A DNA stretch of 34,046 nt from Hyphomicrobiales bacterium. Its GTDB lineage: Bacteria; Pseudomonadota; Alphaproteobacteria; Rhizobiales; Xanthobacteraceae. The stretch is taken from assembly GCA_023266695.1 (NCBI GenBank), contig JAHFPO010000001.1, positions 15,825 to 49,870 on the forward strand, in the 5' to 3' direction. The translations under genes were made by a program, and so were the position numbers. Of the stretch, positions 30,167 to 34,046 are shown in pieces (position 1 is the stretch's first letter; every line of letters begins with the position of its first letter). The notes beneath the pieces are model-generated. The model did not search any database and was not told the origin of the DNA. It saw nothing but the letters and a program-made list of their open reading frames with translations.

Positions 30167-30748
30167 ATGCCGACCAAGAAGACCGCGCCGACCCGTCAGA
30201 GCCACAGCCGCCAGGGCTTCCGGACCCACGAACGTATCGTCTATCCGGCCCACGGCGTTGGCCAGATCGTGCGCATCGAAGAACAGGAAGTCGCGGGGTT
30301 CAAGCTCGAACTCTTCGTCATCAACTTCGCCAAGGACAAGATGACGCTCCGCGTGCCGACCTCGAAGGCGGCCTCCGTGGGCATGCGCAAGCTCGCCCCG
30401 CCGGAGGTGTTGAAGAAGGCGCTCGACACCCTCAAGGGCCGCGCGCGCATCAAGCGCACCATGTGGAGCCGGCGTGCGCAGGAATACGAAGCCAAGATCA
30501 ATTCCGGCGATCTCATCGCCATCGCCGAGGTGGTGCGCGATCTGTTTCGCTCGGAGAGTCAGCCGGAGCAGTCCTACAGCGAGCGCCAGCTCTACGAGGC
30601 GGCGCTCGACCGGATGGTGCGCGAACTCTCCGCCGTCCAGGACATCACCGAGACCGAGGCGGCGAAGCTGATCGAGACCAATCTCCTGAAGGGGCCGCGC
30701 CGGACTTCGAAGTCCGCCGATGACGACGTCCGCGAAGAGGCGGCCTGA
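30167..30748 (+). CDS. carD: CarD family transcriptional regulator
   Basis: RTHERIVYPAHGVGQIVRIEEQEVAGFKLELFVINFAKDKMTLRVPTSKAASVGMRKLA; SD AAGGAG at 30151-30156. Confidence 0.96.
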   Translation: MPTKKTAPTRQSHSRQGFRTHERIVYPAHGVGQIVRIEEQEVAGFKLELFVINFAKDKMTLRVPTSKAASVGMRKLAPPEVLKKALDTLKGRARIKRTMWSRRAQEYEAKINSGDLIAIAEVVRDLFRSESQPEQSYSERQLYEAALDRMVRELSAVQDITETEAAKLIETNLLKGPRRTSKSADDDVREEAA

Positions 30749-30780
30749 AATCGATCCACGGACATTCCCGCGACGAATGA

Positions 30781-30806
30781 GGCCCGGCTGAACGCCGGGC
30801 CTTTTT
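30781..30806 (+). terminator. Intrinsic terminator after carD, overlapping the 3' end of the convergent M48 gene
   Basis: GGCCCGGC-tgaac-GCCGGGCC-TTTTT. Confidence 0.9.
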
Positions 30807-32295
30807 ATTCCACCACGATCTTGACGAGGTCGCCGAGCTTCAGCTTCGCTCCGCGCTCCAGGCCGTTGAGCACGAGGAAACGGTCGAGCTTGCGGTCCGG
30901 GACCGTCATGCGCCTGGCGAAGCGCTCGACCGTGTCGGTGAGACCGACGCGCACCATCGAGATGCGCTGCGGACTGGCACCCCTGGCTTCCTCGACCGGC
31001 ACCCGCCGGAAGGTATCGGCGGCGGTGCGGAACGCTCCGTCGAGAGCGGGGGTGAGATCGCGCGCGGCGAAGGCGATGCGATAGACATCGCTCCCGAACC
31101 GGATGGCGTACAGCCTGAACGACCATTGCTCGCCGCGGGCGACCGCGGTCGCGGCGGGAAAGCCGTTGATCGTCAGCGTCTCGATCGAGCTCGCCTCGAC
31201 CCCGTCGATCCAGCCCGAGGAGAGATAAGTCGCGAGCGTTTGCATCGCCGGCACGCGTACGGCATCGAGCCGCAATGCTTCCTTGCCCGAGGAGGTTGCT
31301 CCCAATACCGCCTGCGGCGTGTTCTCGAGCGCAAAGCCGTCGGGCGCCGTGAAGGTAAAGCCCAGATTCGGGTGCAGGAAGCGCTGGCCGCGGACAAAGC
31401 CCTCCTTCGGATCGTCGCCATAGACGAGACCATCGATCGCCTCGAGAAACGCCTTGCGGTCGCGTTCGTTCACGCCCGGCGTGACATTTTGCTGGGCATT
31501 GGCGGCGGCGATCGAGATCCGCTCCGGCGTCGAGGGATGGCTGGAGAGAAAATCGAGGCGATCGTTCGAGCGCGGCTGGCCGACCGTGGCCGCGCGCAGC
31601 TCCGCGAAGCGGCCCATGGAAGTGAGGAAGCGCGAGGCCCCGTAGGAATCGTAGCCGGCGCGACCGGAAATGCCGACGCCGACCGCGTCGGCCTCCAGTT
31701 CCTGACCGCGCGAGAAGGTGGCGAGCGAGAGCTTGCTGCGGGCGAGCGCGAGCGCCCCGAGGTCGGGATCGCTGAGCACGTCGGAAATGACGCGGCTCAC
31801 GATCACCGCCTGGCGAATCTGGTCCTCGCGGATAGCGGCGTGGCGGGCGATGACATGCGCCATTTCGTGCGAGAGCACGGACGAGAGTTCGGATGTGTCG
31901 TTGGCGAGCGCAATGAGCCCGCGGGTGATATAGAGCGAGCCGCTGGGCAGCGCGAAGGCGTTGATGGCGGGCGAGTTGAGGATGACCACGCGATAGTTGA
32001 GATCGGGGCGCTCGGAAGCGGCGACCAGACGCTCGACCGTTTGAATGATCAGCGCCTCGAGCTTGGGCGCGCGATAGACCCCGCCATAGGCGGCAACAAG
32101 CCGCTCGTGCTCGCGCCGCTGCGCCGGCGGCAGGTCCGCCGCGATATCGTCGCGCTGCGCCGAGACATCGGAAAGACCGAAGCGTTCGAGAACGACGTTC
32201 GAACAGCCGACGGTGAGCATCGCCGCCGCGAGCACGGCGAAGAGGCCGCGGCGCGCGCCGTAGCGAAACGTTTGCTCGATCCCCAGGGAGCTCAT
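30805..32295 (-). CDS. M48 family metalloprotease, lipoprotein
   Basis: LSSVLSHEMAHVIARHAA (HExxH); lipobox MLTVGC; C-terminal TVERFARRMTVPDRKLDRFLVLNGLERGAKLKLGDLVKIV. Confidence 0.94.
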   Translation of the reverse strand: MSSLGIEQTFRYGARRGLFAVLAAAMLTVGCSNVVLERFGLSDVSAQRDDIAADLPPAQRREHERLVAAYGGVYRAPKLEALIIQTVERLVAASERPDLNYRVVILNSPAINAFALPSGSLYITRGLIALANDTSELSSVLSHEMAHVIARHAAIREDQIRQAVIVSRVISDVLSDPDLGALALARSKLSLATFSRGQELEADAVGVGISGRAGYDSYGASRFLTSMGRFAELRAATVGQPRSNDRLDFLSSHPSTPERISIAAANAQQNVTPGVNERDRKAFLEAIDGLVYGDDPKEGFVRGQRFLHPNLGFTFTAPDGFALENTPQAVLGATSSGKEALRLDAVRVPAMQTLATYLSSGWIDGVEASSIETLTINGFPAATAVARGEQWSFRLYAIRFGSDVYRIAFAARDLTPALDGAFRTAADTFRRVPVEEARGASPQRISMVRVGLTDTVERFARRMTVPDRKLDRFLVLNGLERGAKLKLGDLVKIVVE

Positions 32296-33122
32296 GCCCC
32301 GTCCTTATCCAGAAGCTCGAGTGCCGCCGGAAATTTAATCTCGACGGCGGGCCCGCCCCAGGAGACGAGAACGCCGCGGGCGCGCACGCGTTTCCCCGTG
32401 AGCGCCTTGAGATCGACGCCGGCGGCGGCGAAGGTCGCGCGTGCGTCGCGCGGAATCACCACCGTGAAATCCTCGCTATAGCGCCGTCCGAAATCGAGGA
32501 AAAGCCGGCCGCCGGCTTCTCCGATCCGGCGCACCGTGCCTTCGACGATTGCGTAACGGCCCGCGCTAGCGGCAAGGGTCGCGATCGAACCCGCCTCTTG
32601 CACCGCGAACCGGCTCGAGGTCCAGAGTCCCGCGCGCGCGGAACGCGCCGCGCGCTCGTAAACGAGCAGCGCCTTGGCGCAGGTGGGCTCGCCCGCCGCG
32701 GGCGCGACCCGAAGCATGCCGGCCGCCACCAATGCGGCCTGCACCCAACCCGTCTCATCGCCCTCGATCACGACCTGGGCGACGAGACGGCCATAGCGGT
32801 CCTTGCCTTCGCCGCGGCCATGGAGCGTAATCCGCCGCCCGGCGATCATCTGATCGAGCGCCAGGGTCGTCCGCTGCACGGTTTCCGCATCTCCGTCGAG
32901 ATCGTTGGCGGCAATCACCCCGGCGAGGCGGACCTCACGGCCGTCGGCAAGACGGATGGTCATGCCGTCGCGCGCGCCGACCGCCTCGACCGTCGCCCAT
33001 AAAGCCGAAGCCTCGGCGCAGACGGCGATTCCGTCCGCTGCCCAATTAGGCGATGCGGCAAGAACGACAGCCGCGACCCCCGCCGACGCGGATGCGAGAG
33101 CCTTCCCGGAACTCCACCCCAT
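32292..33122 (-). CDS. Secreted staphylococcal-nuclease-like (thermonuclease family) protein
   Basis: DGMTIRLADGREVRLAGVIAAND...ITLHGRGEGKDRYGRLVAQVVIEGDETGWVQAALVAAGMLRV; ATGA overlap with M48 gene. Confidence 0.87.
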   Translation of the reverse strand: MGWSSGKALASASAGVAAVVLAASPNWAADGIAVCAEASALWATVEAVGARDGMTIRLADGREVRLAGVIAANDLDGDAETVQRTTLALDQMIAGRRITLHGRGEGKDRYGRLVAQVVIEGDETGWVQAALVAAGMLRVAPAAGEPTCAKALLVYERAARSARAGLWTSSRFAVQEAGSIATLAASAGRYAIVEGTVRRIGEAGGRLFLDFGRRYSEDFTVVIPRDARATFAAAGVDLKALTGKRVRARGVLVSWGGPAVEIKFPAALELLDKDGA

Positions 33123-33318
33123 CCTGTCCCCACTCTACGGCACCGCGCCGTACTAACGGCGTCAAGGCGGCGATTCTGCGGCAATTGGATACACAGCCGG
33201 TTAGGAGCAACCCGATCACCCTAGCGCAATGCTTTAGGTGAGAGACTGATCGGATCTATCCGCCCTGAGTGTCTGGATTATAGATTCAGACAGATCGCGG
33301 CCGGGCGTTTGCCGTGAC

Positions 33319-33918
33319 TTAGATCACCGAGAGCGCGCTCGGCTCAATGCGGAACTGTTTATCGCAATGGCTGCATTTCACCTCACCATTCCTGGGTTTT
33401 TTGTAGTCCAGATTCAGCCGCATTCCGCACTCGCAAACATATCCTACGACATTCGCGGGGTTCCCAACCACCAACGCGTATTCTGGCACGTCTGTCGTCA
33501 CCACCGCGCCAGCACCGACCATACAATAGCTGCCGAGTATCACGCCGCATATGATGGTGGCATTGGCGCCGACCGAGGCGCCCTTTTTCACGAGCGTGGG
33601 GATGATCTCGTATCGGTCGTTGAAGGCGCGTGGGTAAAGATCGTTAGTGAACGCCATGTGCGGCCCCAGCAACACGTCGTCCTCCACCGTGACCCCCTTG
33701 TAAAGCGAGATGCCGTTCTGGATCTTGACTCGATCGCCGATCTGCACGCCGAAGTCGACGTATACTCCCTTGCCGAGTTTGCAATTTGCGCCGATGCGGG
33801 CCCCTGACATGACCTGGCATTGGTGCCAGATGTATGTACCGGCACCGATGACGGCATCGGCCGCCACCTCTGCGGTCGGATGGACGAAGTAAGGCTTCTC
33901 AGCACGCTCATCGGACAT
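33319..33918 (-). CDS. Left-handed beta-helix acyltransferase (WbpD/WlbB-like N-acetyltransferase) with C-terminal zinc-ribbon-like tail
   Basis: Hexapeptide repeats HPTAEVAADAVIGAGTYIWHQCQVMSGARIGANCKLGKGVYVDFGVQIGDRVKIQNGISLYKGVTVEDDVLLGPHMAFTNDLYPRAF; tail VCECGMRLNLDYKKPRNGEVKCSHCDKQF. Confidence 0.9.
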   Translation of the reverse strand: MSDERAEKPYFVHPTAEVAADAVIGAGTYIWHQCQVMSGARIGANCKLGKGVYVDFGVQIGDRVKIQNGISLYKGVTVEDDVLLGPHMAFTNDLYPRAFNDRYEIIPTLVKKGASVGANATIICGVILGSYCMVGAGAVVTTDVPEYALVVGNPANVVGYVCECGMRLNLDYKKPRNGEVKCSHCDKQFRIEPSALSVI

Positions 33919-34046
33919 GGGCTGGATGCTCCAAGAGTTCAGTATAGATGGCCTGGATCGCGTTCGACATGGCGTGCGTGGAATAGCGGCTCGCCGCGCG
34001 CTCATATGCACGCCGGCCCATGGCTTCCCAGCGGGACGGATTGGCG
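33908..34046 (-). CDS. Glycosyltransferase C-terminal fragment (partial, runs off right edge)
   Basis: Reverse-strand frame ANPSRWEAMGRRAYERAASRYSTHAMSNAIQAIYTELLEHPAHVR*; resembles GT1/GT4 C-termini. Confidence 0.6.
   Translation of the reverse strand, partial: ANPSRWEAMGRRAYERAASRYSTHAMSNAIQAIYTELLEHPAHVR

Noticed and set aside
31126-32481. 451-aa plus-strand ORF
   Set aside because: Antisense to the M48 protease gene.
1-34046. CRISPR, prophage, IS or toxin-antitoxin content
   Set aside because: No direct-repeat/spacer array, transposase, phage structural gene or recognisable TA pair found. The only recombinase is XerD in its usual housekeeping context.

Overview
This 34 kb window is a GC-rich, gene-dense alphaproteobacterial chromosome segment. 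Its gene neighbourhoods resemble Hyphomicrobiales. It is mostly conserved housekeeping: lysC(partial)/ubiG/DMT transporter/DUF1178/C-N hydrolase/comF/methyltransferase; Flp pilin/mutT/argJ/parvulin PPIase/secA; L,D-transpeptidase/accA/xerD/47-aa small protein/aroK/aroB/CorC; bolA/J-domain protein/cobS/cobT/phytase-like esterase; rpmB/DUF3108/Suv3-like helicase/S4 protein/fdxA/carD; M48 protease/SNase-like protein. From about 33.2 kb a lower-GC surface-polysaccharide locus begins (acyltransferase, glycosyltransferase). I see no CRISPR array, prophage, IS element, rRNA or tRNA. The best non-routine signals are: (1) an unlisted 51-aa ORF divergent from secA carrying a second SEC-C zinc motif, with mostly synonymous differences from SecA's own tail; (2) a structured leader upstream of carD, with a promoter, a UUCG terminator-like hairpin and two further hairpins; (3) an 18-bp intergenic hairpin upstream of the Suv3-like helicase; (4) an apparent frame displacement of the S4 protein C-terminus beside a 9-bp tandem repeat; (5) an unlisted 47-aa membrane protein translationally coupled to xerD; (6) an orphan Flp pilin. 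No clearly new multi-gene system is demonstrable from sequence alone.
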